Positions 8,610 to 17,243 of a stretch of 51,467 bases of DNA are shown piece after piece. Positions within the stretch are counted from its first letter, which is position 1; every line of letters begins with the position of its first letter. The translations under genes were made by a program, and so were the position numbers. The notes under the pieces are model-generated. The model did not search any database and had not been told where the DNA came from. It saw only the letters and a list, made by a program, of their open reading frames with translations. The stretch covers positions 1 to 51,467 of the forward strand of contig JAFGDU010000091.1 of assembly GCA_016931915.1 (NCBI GenBank), in the 5' to 3' direction. This DNA comes from Actinomycetota bacterium. Its GTDB lineage: Bacteria; Actinomycetota; Geothermincolia; Geothermincolales; RBG-13-55-18.

Positions 8610-8847
8610 GTGCCAGGTCTGGACAAAACCTCATGCCTAATACCCAGTTTCTTTCACTTCACTGTTTTGTCCAGGCGCTGGACACCGCCGCGCCGCCCTC
8701 CGGGCGTCGCTGTCGCTTTCGCGATATAGGCTGTCGACTGTGGAAGCAACATCCGGACGGGTTCATTTTCGCATGTATACATTCCTGGTCGTTCATGTGA
8801 TAGAAGCCGGAGGAACAAGTCGGTGCCGCTTTCCAAAGACCTGGCAC
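8610..8847. repeat. REP-like palindromic element, GTGCCAGGTCT family
   Basis: GTGCCAGGTCT at 8610-8620 is mirrored by AGACCTGGCAC at 8837-8847. Inside it CTGGACAAAAC (8619-8629) pairs with GTTTTGTCCAG (8664-8674). The right halves continue into ACACCGCCGCG and GCACCGTCGTG, matching the GCACCGCCGTG end of the related element near 14246. The 428 bases between the DUF2267-like gene and the hydrolase hold only this and the repeat below; I see no gene in them. Confidence 0.65.
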
Positions 8848-8903
8848 CGTCGTGCCGCCCGATAGCAAAGGATTTCGTTGTCGAAACGTAGTATCAACTC
8901 GGG

Positions 8904-8931
8904 GTTGCCGCGTCGCTTCGCTCCTCGCAAT
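8904..8931. repeat. GCGAGGAGCGAAGCGACG interspersed repeat
   Basis: Read on the minus strand this is ATTGCGAGGAGCGAAGCGAC followed by GCGGCAA, a well-preserved copy of a short interspersed repeat common in bacterial intergenic DNA. Degraded relatives are visible in this window near 2290, 14385 and 27775. Confidence 0.6.
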
Positions 8932-8974
8932 CTTACTTTTAGCTGCGCGGGCAGTGAGCCTTTCGCGATGCAGG

Positions 8975-9634
8975 CTACCGAAGCGTATCCCGTCTCCAAT
9001 GCTTGGCGATTATCCCGGCGATCTCCCCCTCGTAACCGAAGAGAAAGTGGTCCGCTCCCTCCAGCATGCGCAGTTCCGCCCCCAGGCGCGAGGCCAGCTC
9101 CCGCAGTTTCTCCGCGTCGTTGAACTGGTCGTACGAGCCGCTTACGATGATTGTGTCCTCGGGAAGCACGGCGTTTTCTTCCGCGAGGAAATGGAAGAAG
9201 TCGAACCCGACCATGGGCGGGCTTACCAGAGCCATCCTGCGGCAGAGCCCGCTCTTCACAGCCCACCTCAGCCCGATCCAGGCACCGAACGACCAGCCTG
9301 CTACCGCCAGGTTCTCCACGTCGAGATCTTCCCTGTCGCGCAGGAAATGGTACGCACCCTCCGTGTCATCGACCTCGCACAGGCCTCCTGTGGATACGCC
9401 GCTGCTCATGCCAACGCCGCGGAAATTAAAGCGCAGGCATGCCCATCCGTTCTCCACCAGGACATGGGCCATGACCTCCAGCAGAGGAACGTACATGGAA
9501 CCGCCCCCTATGGGATGGGGGTGGCAGAGTATACACGCGCGGGGCCGCTCCAATCCTTCCGGGATCTCCAGGATGCCCTCGAGTCTGATCTGTTCCAGGC
9601 AATCGGAATAAAAGCTCACTTTCTCCTTGCGCAT
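8975..9634 (-). CDS. Alpha/beta hydrolase (dienelactone hydrolase-like)
   Basis: The protein is about 219 residues and has the alpha/beta-hydrolase layout. An HPHPIGGGSM oxyanion region and FNFRGVGMSSG come first, then the nucleophile elbow AGWSFGAW with serine in GxSxG. The acid lies in VSGSYDQFND and the histidine in GADHFLFG. No signal peptide is present, so it acts in the cytosol. The substrate is unknown; relatives hydrolyse esters or lactones, or are annotated only as CocE/YfhR-like. I chose the ATG at 9634 because GAGG lies eight bases upstream; the frame is open to 9712. It is divergent from the FAD gene at 9809 and separated from it by about 170 bases. Confidence 0.82.
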   Translation of the reverse strand: MRKEKVSFYSDCLEQIRLEGILEIPEGLERPRACILCHPHPIGGGSMYVPLLEVMAHVLVENGWACLRFNFRGVGMSSGVSTGGLCEVDDTEGAYHFLRDREDLDVENLAVAGWSFGAWIGLRWAVKSGLCRRMALVSPPMVGFDFFHFLAEENAVLPEDTIIVSGSYDQFNDAEKLRELASRLGAELRMLEGADHFLFGYEGEIAGIIAKHWRRDTLR

Positions 9635-9808
9635 ATGCATGACCTCGTTGTTCCCGCGGTTTTCCGCCGTCGCATCACCTGTACTCAACGCCACTTTACC
9701 AGTTGGTGGCACCTAACCCAACCCTTGGCGAATGGGATATGGTTTAATAATCTTCGTATATAGTGACCTGGTCCACTCACGTGGAGCGGGTTTCGGAAAG
9801 GAAGAACA

Positions 9809-11131
9809 TTGGATTACGACGTCATCGTCATAGGTGGAGGATATGCCGGCCTCTCGGCGGGAGCCCTTCTGGCACACGCAGGTTACGGGATACTGCTGCT
9901 CGAGAAATCGAAATCCCTGGGGGGGAGGGCCGGATACATGGAGAAGGACGGCTATACCGTCGAATACGGGCTGCATGCCAACCGTCTCGCCTCGGACGGC
10001 GCCGCCGCAGCGGTATTCCGCCGTCTCGACCGCGAGTTGGAGTTCATAGCCCCGGGCGAGCCGGAGCTGTGGCGCGGTGAAGGGTTCGAGCCGCTGCCCA
10101 ACAGCCTGGGGAAGATCCTCAAGTCCTCGATACTCCCCCTGCGGGCCAAGCTCAGCGCAGCCCGCTACCTGGGTAAACTGGTCATGGGAAATCCGGCTAA
10201 AAAGTACCAGCTTTCCCTCGAGGACATGACGGCGGAATGCAAGTCCCCGGAGACCCTGGAGGTCCTGCGCGTCATATCCGGCATCGGCATCATCGCTCCC
10301 GACCCCCGTTATGCATCCGCGGGCGAGCTCGGCGCATTCCTCAAGAAGGCCCTGCGCTCCAAGGTCAAGGTGGGATACCCGGAGGGGGGCACGCGCAGCA
10401 TCATCGATGGGCTGCGTGAGGAGATAGAGGAGAACGGCCAGATAATGACCGGGGCCAAGGTCACGCGCCTCATGCTCAAGAAAGGCCTCGTCAACCAGGT
10501 CAAGACGGATACGGCCACCTATAGCGCCGCAGCCGTAATAAGCGCCGTTCCGGCACAGGGCATCGCGGAGCTGTTCGGGGGCAAGGACCTGCCCATTAAA
10601 TTCGTGAAGAAGGTGCGAGAGCTTATCCCCACCGCGGGGATCTCCATGGACATCGGACTCAAGGAGCCCATCAGCGACAGGAGCGGCCTGCTGGTGACCT
10701 CGGATCCCCTGACCATGGGCCAGTTCACCTCCAATATCGACCCCGGTATGGCGCCCGAGGGCAAGCAGCTGCTCTCCTGGTATTATCCCCTGCCCCTCCC
10801 CTGGGTGAAGAACTCCGAGAAGATGGAGCGCGAGGAGCAACGCCTGCGCGACCTCCTCGAGGAGATGTTCCCGGATATCTGGAAGGTATTGGACTGGGAG
10901 CGTACCCTGCGCATGAACATGGTAGATGGATTCGAGCCGCGCCCCGGTCAGACCCGGGAAGACCGACCCGGCTTCACCATACCCTCCATAGACAATTTTT
11001 TCCTCTGCGGAGACACCACGCGCGCCGAGGGAACGGGCGGAGATACCGCCTTTAACTCCGCCATCCACGTCTCCCGCCTGGTCGACGACTACCTCGAGGA
11101 GATAGCAGAGGAAGAGGAAGAAGGGGACTGA
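9809..11131 (+). CDS. FAD-dependent phytoene desaturase-like oxidoreductase
   Basis: This 440-residue flavoprotein opens with the dinucleotide-binding motif VIVIGGGYAGLSAG and the KSLGGRAGYM loop. It closes with FFLCGDTTRAEGTGGDTAFN, the second FAD contact of the amine oxidase/phytoene desaturase superfamily. The start is TTG at 9809, with GGAAAGGAAG just upstream and no better in-frame ATG. The acidic C-terminus ends in EEEEEGD. It is followed after 11 bases by an isochorismatase-family gene. A second member with about the same layout lies at 49440-50813. The substrate could be a carotenoid, another isoprenoid or a different polyene; the sequence does not decide. Confidence 0.82.
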   Translation: MDYDVIVIGGGYAGLSAGALLAHAGYGILLLEKSKSLGGRAGYMEKDGYTVEYGLHANRLASDGAAAAVFRRLDRELEFIAPGEPELWRGEGFEPLPNSLGKILKSSILPLRAKLSAARYLGKLVMGNPAKKYQLSLEDMTAECKSPETLEVLRVISGIGIIAPDPRYASAGELGAFLKKALRSKVKVGYPEGGTRSIIDGLREEIEENGQIMTGAKVTRLMLKKGLVNQVKTDTATYSAAAVISAVPAQGIAELFGGKDLPIKFVKKVRELIPTAGISMDIGLKEPISDRSGLLVTSDPLTMGQFTSNIDPGMAPEGKQLLSWYYPLPLPWVKNSEKMEREEQRLRDLLEEMFPDIWKVLDWERTLRMNMVDGFEPRPGQTREDRPGFTIPSIDNFFLCGDTTRAEGTGGDTAFNSAIHVSRLVDDYLEEIAEEEEEGD

Positions 11132-11142
11132 AAGGAACGCAC

Positions 11143-11700
11143 ATGGAAAGAAACCCGTCTCTGGCAAACGCGGATGACAGCGTCCTGGTGGTCATCGACC
11201 CCCAGGAGAAGCTGGTGAATATGATCCATAACCGCGAGGAGGTAGTGGCGACGATCGCCAGGTTGATAAGGTTCGCCTCCATCTTCTCCATGCCGGTGGT
11301 GCTCACGGAGCACTATCCCCAGGGATTGGGATACAGCGTGGACAAGGTGAAAGAAGTCCTTCCCGCCTACCAGCCGGTGATCAAGCGCATATTCAGCTGT
11401 TTCGGGGTCCCCGAGTTCGCCGAGGCGCTGGCCGCGACGGGGAGAAACCGCCTCCTGGTAGTCGGCATCGAAACCCATATATGCGTCAGCCAGACGGTGC
11501 ACGATGCCCTGCAGCGGGGATACCGCGTACAGGTCGTGGCCGACGGCACGGGCACGCGCAAGCGCGAGGACCATGAGACGGCGCTCGCCAGGTTGCGGCA
11601 AGAGGGTGCGGTGGTCACCACCTCGGAGGCCCTGATATACGAGGTGACCTACCGCGCGGACAGCGATGAATTCAAGAAGGTACTAGACCTGGTCAAATGA
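11143..11700 (+). CDS. Isochorismatase-family cysteine hydrolase
   Basis: The protein has 185 residues and the Asp-Lys-Cys triad of the isochorismatase/nicotinamidase superfamily: Asp19 in LVVIDPQEK, Lys81 in PVIKRIFSCF and Cys114 in GIETHICVSQT. The shape is that of the YcaC/hydrolase subgroup rather than a canonical nicotinamidase, which carries a metal-binding DxHxxxH loop that I do not see. It would hydrolyse an amide or vinyl-ether bond in the cytosol; the substrate is unknown. AAGGAA precedes the ATG. The stop overlaps the start of a 54-codon membrane peptide (ATGA). Confidence 0.87.
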   Translation: MERNPSLANADDSVLVVIDPQEKLVNMIHNREEVVATIARLIRFASIFSMPVVLTEHYPQGLGYSVDKVKEVLPAYQPVIKRIFSCFGVPEFAEALAATGRNRLLVVGIETHICVSQTVHDALQRGYRVQVVADGTGTRKREDHETALARLRQEGAVVTTSEALIYEVTYRADSDEFKKVLDLVK

Positions 11701-11861
11701 TGAAGAACCGCTGGATATACGTGGCAACTAGCGGATGCGCGGGCCTGGTCCTTTTAGGCCTTGGCTGGGGAGTATCCAACTTTTACCTGGTAGTGGCGGG
11801 GGCGGTCATCCTGGCCTCCTCTCTGGCCTGGCTTTCCATCCCCATGCCCTCCATCCCTTGA
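11697..11861 (+). CDS. 54-residue two-helix membrane peptide
   Basis: Starting in the stop codon of the preceding gene (ATGA), a 54-codon frame begins MMKNRWIYVATSG. It encodes two hydrophobic segments, roughly residues 8-25 and 28-48, joined by a short WGVSN turn, and ends MPSIP. The ATGA overlap and the even hydrophobic pattern argue for translation. The preceding gene's C-terminus lacks a strong ribosome binding site, so the peptide would depend on coupling. I recognise no family. The next gene starts 11 bases after its stop. Confidence 0.55.
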   Translation: MMKNRWIYVATSGCAGLVLLGLGWGVSNFYLVVAGAVILASSLAWLSIPMPSIP

Positions 11862-11872
11862 GGCGGATAGAG

Positions 11873-12685
11873 ATGATGAGAGAAGAAATCGACACCTCCG
11901 ACCTCCCCCTGGATACATATCCCGAGCTGATACTCACGGGGGAGAGGACCCTCCCGGGCATGCGGGAGGAGAATTACTGGTTCCAGCGCCACCTCGTGGC
12001 CTACGATTACGTCATGACCCTGGCGGAAGGGAAGCGGGTGCTGGACCTGGGCAGCGGCGAGGGGTACGGCACCCGCCTGCTCTCCGAACGCGCCGCTACG
12101 GCGGTGGGGGTGGACCTGGCTCCCGAAGCCGTATACCATGCCCGCAGGACCTACCGGCGCCCTAACCTGCGTTTCGTGTACGCGGACATCTACGACACCG
12201 GCCTGGAGGATGAATCCTTCGACCTGGTCTGTTCCCTACAGGTCATCGAGCACCTGCACGATCCCGGCCGCTTCATGCGCGAGGCGCGGAGGGTGCTCGC
12301 CCCGGGCGGCCTGTGCATAATAACCACCCCCAACAGGCTGCTCATATCGCCCGGGAGAGACGAGCCGTTGAACCCCTTTCATATAATCGAGTACGACTCG
12401 CGCCAGTTTCGAGACTTCATGTGGGAGTTCTTTGGGCGCGTAGACATGCTGGGCCTGTTCCACGCCCGCCTGCTTCGCCTGCACGACGTGGTGTCCCGCC
12501 GCAACTTCTCCCAGTTCTGCCTGGAGATCCCGCCGCTCTTGAACCGCCTCTTTTACCGTCCATTCTTTATCCCCTGTATCAGGACGCGGGACTTCAGCTT
12601 GCGCCGAACCGACCTGGAGGACGCCCTCGACTTCATCGGGATAGGCACCAGGCTACCGGCTGTAAGCGAGCCCGAGGAGGCATGA
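11873..12685 (+). CDS. SAM-dependent methyltransferase, Rv3030-like position
   Basis: About 270 residues with a class I methyltransferase fold: motif I VLDLGSGEGYGTRLL, then GVDLAPEAVYHA, motif IV FDLVCSLQVIEHLHDP and PGGLCIITTPN. I start at the ATG at 11873, nine bases after GAGG; the open frame extends upstream over the small membrane gene and is not conserved-looking there. It is followed after one base by a GH57 branching enzyme and then a GT4 transferase. This is the order of mycobacterial Rv3030-Rv3031-Rv3032, which act in methylglucose lipopolysaccharide and alpha-glucan synthesis. By analogy it may methylate sugar hydroxyls, which is inference. Confidence 0.85.
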   Translation: MMREEIDTSDLPLDTYPELILTGERTLPGMREENYWFQRHLVAYDYVMTLAEGKRVLDLGSGEGYGTRLLSERAATAVGVDLAPEAVYHARRTYRRPNLRFVYADIYDTGLEDESFDLVCSLQVIEHLHDPGRFMREARRVLAPGGLCIITTPNRLLISPGRDEPLNPFHIIEYDSRQFRDFMWEFFGRVDMLGLFHARLLRLHDVVSRRNFSQFCLEIPPLLNRLFYRPFFIPCIRTRDFSLRRTDLEDALDFIGIGTRLPAVSEPEEA

Positions 12686-12686
12686 T

Positions 12687-14219
12687 ATGGCAGACGCAGG
12701 CATCGTTCTACTTCTCCACTCGCACATGCCCTATGTAAGGCGCAACGGCGACTGGCCCGTGGGGGAGGAATGGCTACTCGAGGCCTGGGCAGAGAGCTAC
12801 CTGCCCATATGGAGGATAATCGAGGAGCTGACCGCCGGGGCACTGCCGGGGAAGCTCGCGCTCACCATGACCCCGGTACTCGCCGAACAACTCCGGGACG
12901 GATACCTGGAGGAAAGGCTGGACGGCTACCTCAAGAACAAGATAGACCAGACCCTGCAGGAGATGGATCGCCTGGGGAACATGGGCGACGAGCCGAGGCG
13001 CAAGCTGGCCTCGTTTTTCGGCGCCTTCTACCGCGACCTCCTGCGGGACTTCGAAGAACGCTTTCGGGGCAGGATGCTGAAGGTGCTTGCGGAAGGCATG
13101 GACGCCGGTGTGCTCGAAGTGCTCGCCAGTGCAGCCACCCATGGTCATCTTCCAACCCTGGGCTCTACACGCAGCCGCATGGCCCAGATCGAGATAGGCC
13201 TGGAGAGCTACCGGCGCTGCTTCGGTCGGGACCCGCGGGGATTCTGGCTTCCGGAATGTGCGTATACACCCGAGATCGACGCCGCCCTGACCGCTTTCTC
13301 GCCGCCTCTTTCCTACGTCATATTGGATTTCTATGCCACCGGCAGTCCTCCCGGGGAGGCACCTACCTGGCTGCCTCAAAGGCTGGGATCGACACCACTC
13401 CTCGCCCTGATAAGGGACGAGGTGGCCCATGACCTGGTCTGGACCATGTGGGGATATCCCGCCGGAGGAGATTACCGGGAGTACAATAAGCGCGATGTCG
13501 AGGGACATGGTTTTCAGTACTGGAGGATAACCTCAGGTTTTACCCCCCTGGACGAAAAGGATATCTACCACCCGGAAAATGCTGTTACGCTGGCCAAGGC
13601 GGATGCGCGGGATTTCGCTGCCAAGATGAGAAGCCGCAAGGAGGCGGTCTCCGTCCCGGAATTGCCGGCGGATGCTCATACGCTGGTGCTCGCGGCCTAC
13701 GACACCGAGCTCATGGGGCACTGGTGGCGCGAAGGCCCGGTCTGGCTGCACGAGGTTCTGAGACTCCTTGCCGGAGAGACTATGCTGCCTGGAGATCTTG
13801 CCGAGGGCTTTAACGCCCGGGATGTCTCCACCATTTCTCCTGCAATGACCGCATGGAGCGTGGATGGGAGCTTCTCGGTATGGGTCAATCAGGGCACCAG
13901 GGATATCTGGGAGCATACATACAGCACCGAGGAGGATTTCGCAAGTCGCCTGCCGTCGGCGAGCATGGGGGGGGAGAAGAACCGTGCCCTGATCCAGGCT
14001 GCGCGCGAGTTGCTGCTCGTGGAAGCAAGCGATTGGAGCTTCCTGATCAGCAGGGATACTGCCGCGGGATATGCCCGGGATCGCTTCGCCTCCCATCTCG
14101 CCAGGTACCGCGAAGCGATCGCCATGTTCGAACGCGGGAAAATCGACGCCGATCTGCTCTCGGAGCTGGAAGACACCGACAACATCTTCCCCTGGCTCGA
14201 CCTGCGCTACTGGAAGTGA
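12687..14219 (+). CDS. GH57 1,4-alpha-glucan branching enzyme
   Basis: This 510-residue GH57 protein begins with the family signature IVLLLHSHMPYVRR. It carries the catalytic pair of the branching-enzyme subgroup: the nucleophile Glu190 in GFWLPECAY and the acid Asp339 in AAYDTELMGHWW. A C-terminal DUF1957-type helical domain follows (to YWK). The enzyme would cut alpha-1,4-glucan chains and re-attach them by alpha-1,6 links in the cytosol. The length and motifs resemble the Thermus branching enzyme and mycobacterial Rv3031. GAGGAGG lies just before the ATG, and the start is one base after the methyltransferase stop, so the two genes are coupled. An amylopullulanase or 4-alpha-glucanotransferase is less likely given WLPECA. 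Confidence 0.92.
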   Translation: MADAGIVLLLHSHMPYVRRNGDWPVGEEWLLEAWAESYLPIWRIIEELTAGALPGKLALTMTPVLAEQLRDGYLEERLDGYLKNKIDQTLQEMDRLGNMGDEPRRKLASFFGAFYRDLLRDFEERFRGRMLKVLAEGMDAGVLEVLASAATHGHLPTLGSTRSRMAQIEIGLESYRRCFGRDPRGFWLPECAYTPEIDAALTAFSPPLSYVILDFYATGSPPGEAPTWLPQRLGSTPLLALIRDEVAHDLVWTMWGYPAGGDYREYNKRDVEGHGFQYWRITSGFTPLDEKDIYHPENAVTLAKADARDFAAKMRSRKEAVSVPELPADAHTLVLAAYDTELMGHWWREGPVWLHEVLRLLAGETMLPGDLAEGFNARDVSTISPAMTAWSVDGSFSVWVNQGTRDIWEHTYSTEEDFASRLPSASMGGEKNRALIQAARELLLVEASDWSFLISRDTAAGYARDRFASHLARYREAIAMFERGKIDADLLSELEDTDNIFPWLDLRYWK

Positions 14220-14245
14220 GCGGGCGCTTTCATACCTGGGTATGC

Positions 14246-14316
14246 GTGCCAGGTCTTATGTGGGAGTAACCGCTGTTGGAGGGCGACGCCGATTCGTCAC
14301 ATAAAAGACCTGGCAC
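14246..14316. repeat. REP-like palindrome, GTGCCAGGTCTT family
   Basis: GTGCCAGGTCTTATGTG at 14246-14262 pairs with CACATAAAAGACCTGGCAC at 14298-14316; the right arm has two extra bases. The right end continues CGCCGTG, as in the element near 8610. The element lies in the 360-base gap between the GH57 and GT4 genes. Confidence 0.7.
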
Positions 14317-14369
14317 CGCCGTGTCACCCTCGGACACCAAGGCTCATGTGTAGAAATGTGGGCGGTAAA

Positions 14370-14579
14370 CGAGCTTGCTTCGTCGCGGACTTCTCGCAAT
14401 ACGCCTTCTCGCAGCGCGAGAAGACTAGCTTGCGCGATGCAAACGACCGGGCGTTATTGCTATATGCGATGGGTTTTTATAGAATATTTGTGCTTGTTTT
14501 TAACCTTGCGGGGAGAGTATCCAGAAAACGATTTGCGGCAAGCAGCGGATTGCCGCACGCTATGAGAACGGGGTAGAAG
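14370..14579. repeat. Degraded interspersed repeat and gene-free stretch before the GT4 gene
   Basis: This stretch holds a degraded CGTCGC...CTCGCAAT repeat at 14381-14400 and a perfect hairpin CTTCTCGC-AGC-GCGAGAAG at 14405-14423. A relatively A/T-rich segment (TTTTTATAGAATATTTGTGC) follows near 14473-14492. The A/T-rich part could contain the promoter of the GT4 gene; I cannot define boxes with confidence. No gene is visible. Confidence 0.4.
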
Positions 14580-15824
14580 ATGAACGTCGTCATCCTTTCC
14601 TGGGAATACCCGCCGAGGATCATCGGTGGCCTGGGAACCCACGTACACCAGCTGGCGGTTAACCTGGCCCGCCTGGGGGTAAACATCCACGTTGTGACGA
14701 AGGACGCGCCGGATGCGCCCGACTTCGAGGTCGCCGAAGGCGTGCAGGTCCACCGCGTTCCCCTCTACCCGCCCGAGATCCAACAGGACGAATGGGTGCC
14801 CTGGACCCTGCAGTTCAACGTAGCCCTGCTGGAGCGGGCGATCCCCATCATCAACGAGAGGATCGGCAAGGTCCACGTGTTGCATGCCCACGACTGGCTG
14901 GTGGCACATGCGGCCATCGCTCTGAAACATGCCTACCGCATCCCCCTCGTGGCTACTATCCACGCCTCGGAATACGGGCGGCACCAGGGATTCATCCCCG
15001 AGGGCATGTCCAGGATAATCCATCAGATCGAGTGGTGGCTCACCTTCGAAAGCGTGCGCACCATCACCTGCAGCAACTACATGCGGGACGAGGTCGCGCA
15101 CATTTTCGAGCTGCCCGAAGACAAGATCACCGTTATCCCCAACGGCATAGAATACGAGCAATTCCGCAGTGATACCGATACCGAGCGTATCCGCCGCCAG
15201 TTCGTCGATCCCGACTCACGCATGATCTTCTTCGTGGGGCGCCTGGTCTACGAGAAGGGCGTGCAGACGGTGATCGAGGCCATGCCCGGCGTACTGAAGG
15301 AATTTCCCGACCTGCGCTTCCTGGTAGCCGGCACCGGACCCCACTTCAGGGCACTGCAGGTGATGATCGATGAGTTCGGCCTGGGCGAGAAGATCAAGCT
15401 GCTGGGATTCGTGGACAACGATAAGCTGCCCATGTTCTATAAATGCGCCGATATCACCGTGGTCCCAAGCATCTACGAGCCCTTCGGGATGGTCGTACTC
15501 GAGGCCATGGTGGCCGGCAGCCCGGTTATCGTCGCGGACACCGGGGGCCTGAAGGAAATCGTCGTCCACGAGGAGACCGGCCTCTGCTTCAAGCCGGGCA
15601 ACCCGGAATCGCTGGCCGCGGCGATGATCCGCGTGCTGCGGGACGAAGGTCTGGCGCAGCGGCTGACCAGCGACGCCCAGAAGTTTATCGGGCAGAAGTA
15701 CAACTGGGGGCGCATCGCCCGCCACACCATGGACGTTTACCAGCGCTCCATCAAGGAATACGAGTACCGGCCGCGCGTGCTCAGCGTCTGTCCTCCCATC
15801 CCCCAGCGCGCCGAGGGCATATAG
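14580..15824 (+). CDS. GT4 alpha-glucosyltransferase, Rv3032-like
   Basis: This is a 414-residue GT-B glycosyltransferase of family 4. The N-terminal domain opens with VILSWEYPPRIIGGLGTHVH and has the LHAHDWLVAHAAIAL and IHASEYGRHQGF blocks. The C-terminal nucleotide-sugar site includes GRLVYEKGV and the E-x7-E element in YEPFGMVVLEAM. The length and these blocks resemble mycobacterial Rv3032, which elongates alpha-1,4-glucans for methylglucose lipopolysaccharide and glycogen. A glycogen synthase or maltose-1-phosphate synthase (GlgM) role is the near alternative. It follows the GH57 gene after a 360-base, repeat-filled gap and precedes the acyl-CoA synthetase-like gene by six bases. Confidence 0.9.
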   Translation: MNVVILSWEYPPRIIGGLGTHVHQLAVNLARLGVNIHVVTKDAPDAPDFEVAEGVQVHRVPLYPPEIQQDEWVPWTLQFNVALLERAIPIINERIGKVHVLHAHDWLVAHAAIALKHAYRIPLVATIHASEYGRHQGFIPEGMSRIIHQIEWWLTFESVRTITCSNYMRDEVAHIFELPEDKITVIPNGIEYEQFRSDTDTERIRRQFVDPDSRMIFFVGRLVYEKGVQTVIEAMPGVLKEFPDLRFLVAGTGPHFRALQVMIDEFGLGEKIKLLGFVDNDKLPMFYKCADITVVPSIYEPFGMVVLEAMVAGSPVIVADTGGLKEIVVHEETGLCFKPGNPESLAAAMIRVLRDEGLAQRLTSDAQKFIGQKYNWGRIARHTMDVYQRSIKEYEYRPRVLSVCPPIPQRAEGI

Positions 15825-15830
15825 TCCCAC

Positions 15831-17243
15831 ATGGACATACGACTAAAAAGCAGCCTCGACCGCATATTCCACCCCTCATCCGCCGCTATCGTGGGCGTAT
15901 CGGAGCGCATGGACAACCCCGGCACCCTCTTCCTGCGTGCTTTCAAGGACATGGGGTTCGACGGCGCCCTCTATCCCGTCAACCCGCGCCACGAGGAGAT
16001 CCTGGGGCTGCGCTGCTATCCCGATATAGGCTCGGTTCCCGGCGGCCTGGACCTGGTGATCCTCGCCGTACCCCCTGCGGCCGTGCCGGAACTGGTGCGC
16101 GAATGTGCTGCCACCGGGGTGGGCGGGTGCATCGTCAACTCCGCGGGCTTCTCGGAAACGGGTCGTGCCGTGGGCGCGCGCCTTGAGGAGGAGATCCTCG
16201 AGTCCCTGCGCGGGAGCGAGATGAGGCTGGTGGGTCCTAACTGTCTGGGCATTTACTCCGCGCGCGGAAAGATAGCCCTTTTCGCCGGCATGTTCCCCAG
16301 CGAGGGCGGCCGCGCCGGCATGATCTCGCAGAGCGGCTCGCTGTCGAGCATCACCTACGTCACAGGCATGGAGCGCGGGGTGATGTTCGACAAGATAGTA
16401 TCCAGCGGAAACGAGCTGGACCTCAACTGCGCTGACTACCTGGCCTACCTGTCCCGTGACCCACAAACCGATATCATACTGGCCTATCTTGAGGAGGTGC
16501 GCGATGCCCGCCGCTTCCTGGAGACCGCCGTTGCCTTGAGGGGGGAAAAGCCCCTGATCGTGTTGAAGTCCGGGCTGACCGCGGCGGGGAACAAGGCCGC
16601 AGCAAGCCATACCGCGGCCCTGGGGGGCAGCGCCGAGGTGTTCGAGGGGGCGGCCCGCCAGGCCGGTATCATCCTGGTGCGCGACCTCTCCCAGATGCTC
16701 GACTGCGCAACAGCCCTCTATCACCTTCCCCCCTGCCTGGGAAAGAGGGTGGCCATCGTCAGCGCTCCCGGGGGCCTCGCGGTGAACTGCGCCGACGCTG
16801 TCGAGTGGTATGGCCTTGAACTCGCATCACTCTGCGATGAAACCAGAGACGCGCTTGCGGGTTTCCTCCCCGCGGAGGGGACCTCCTTCTCCAACCCCGT
16901 GGACCTCGGTTTCGGAGCCGTTATCCCGGGCAATTACCTCAAGACCTTAAGTATCCTGGACAAGGACCCCGCGGTGGACATCCTGCTCACCGTGGGCTCC
17001 GCACCCGCCTCACGCGACGGAGACGTCGGTCTCATCGCGGCCATCACAGGGGAGATGCTCGAGGCCCGCTCCTCCATCTCCAAACCCCTGGTGTCGGTGC
17101 TCTTCCCCAGCGCCTTTACGGCTCCCCACGTGGCCAGGCTGCACGCAGCGGGTGTCCCCGCCTACCTCACCCCCACCGCCGCCTGTTTCGCCCTCAGTGC
17201 ATACCATGCCTTCCACTCCACCGCCAGTGAATGCTCCACCTGA
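15831..17243 (+). CDS. ADP-forming acyl-CoA synthetase, alpha-type (CoA-binding) protein
   Basis: The 470-residue protein has the layout of the alpha subunit of ADP-forming acetyl/acyl-CoA synthetases. A CoA-binding Rossmann domain comes first (AAIVGVSERMDNPG), then a succinyl-CoA-ligase-like domain (MISQSGSLSSITYV). The phosphorylated histidine motif is KSGLTAAGNKAAASHTAAL, with His260, and a third flavodoxin-like domain follows. These enzymes make ATP from acyl-CoA, or activate acids. The ATP-grasp beta domain, which completes the enzyme, is neither fused nor encoded nearby, so the partner must lie elsewhere or the protein has another job. It lies six bases after the GT4 gene and has only a weak ribosome binding site. 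Confidence 0.87.
   Translation: MDIRLKSSLDRIFHPSSAAIVGVSERMDNPGTLFLRAFKDMGFDGALYPVNPRHEEILGLRCYPDIGSVPGGLDLVILAVPPAAVPELVRECAATGVGGCIVNSAGFSETGRAVGARLEEEILESLRGSEMRLVGPNCLGIYSARGKIALFAGMFPSEGGRAGMISQSGSLSSITYVTGMERGVMFDKIVSSGNELDLNCADYLAYLSRDPQTDIILAYLEEVRDARRFLETAVALRGEKPLIVLKSGLTAAGNKAAASHTAALGGSAEVFEGAARQAGIILVRDLSQMLDCATALYHLPPCLGKRVAIVSAPGGLAVNCADAVEWYGLELASLCDETRDALAGFLPAEGTSFSNPVDLGFGAVIPGNYLKTLSILDKDPAVDILLTVGSAPASRDGDVGLIAAITGEMLEARSSISKPLVSVLFPSAFTAPHVARLHAAGVPAYLTPTAACFALSAYHAFHSTASECST

Noticed and set aside
8793..9266. Minus-strand frame with the product ...RGAKRRGNPELILRF...
   Set aside because: This is the translation of the interspersed GCGAGGAGCGAAGCG repeat joined to hydrolase shadow sequence, not a gene.
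9713..11167. 484-codon minus-strand frame over the FAD gene
   Set aside because: It is the antisense shadow of the FAD oxidoreductase, whose FAD motifs are certain.
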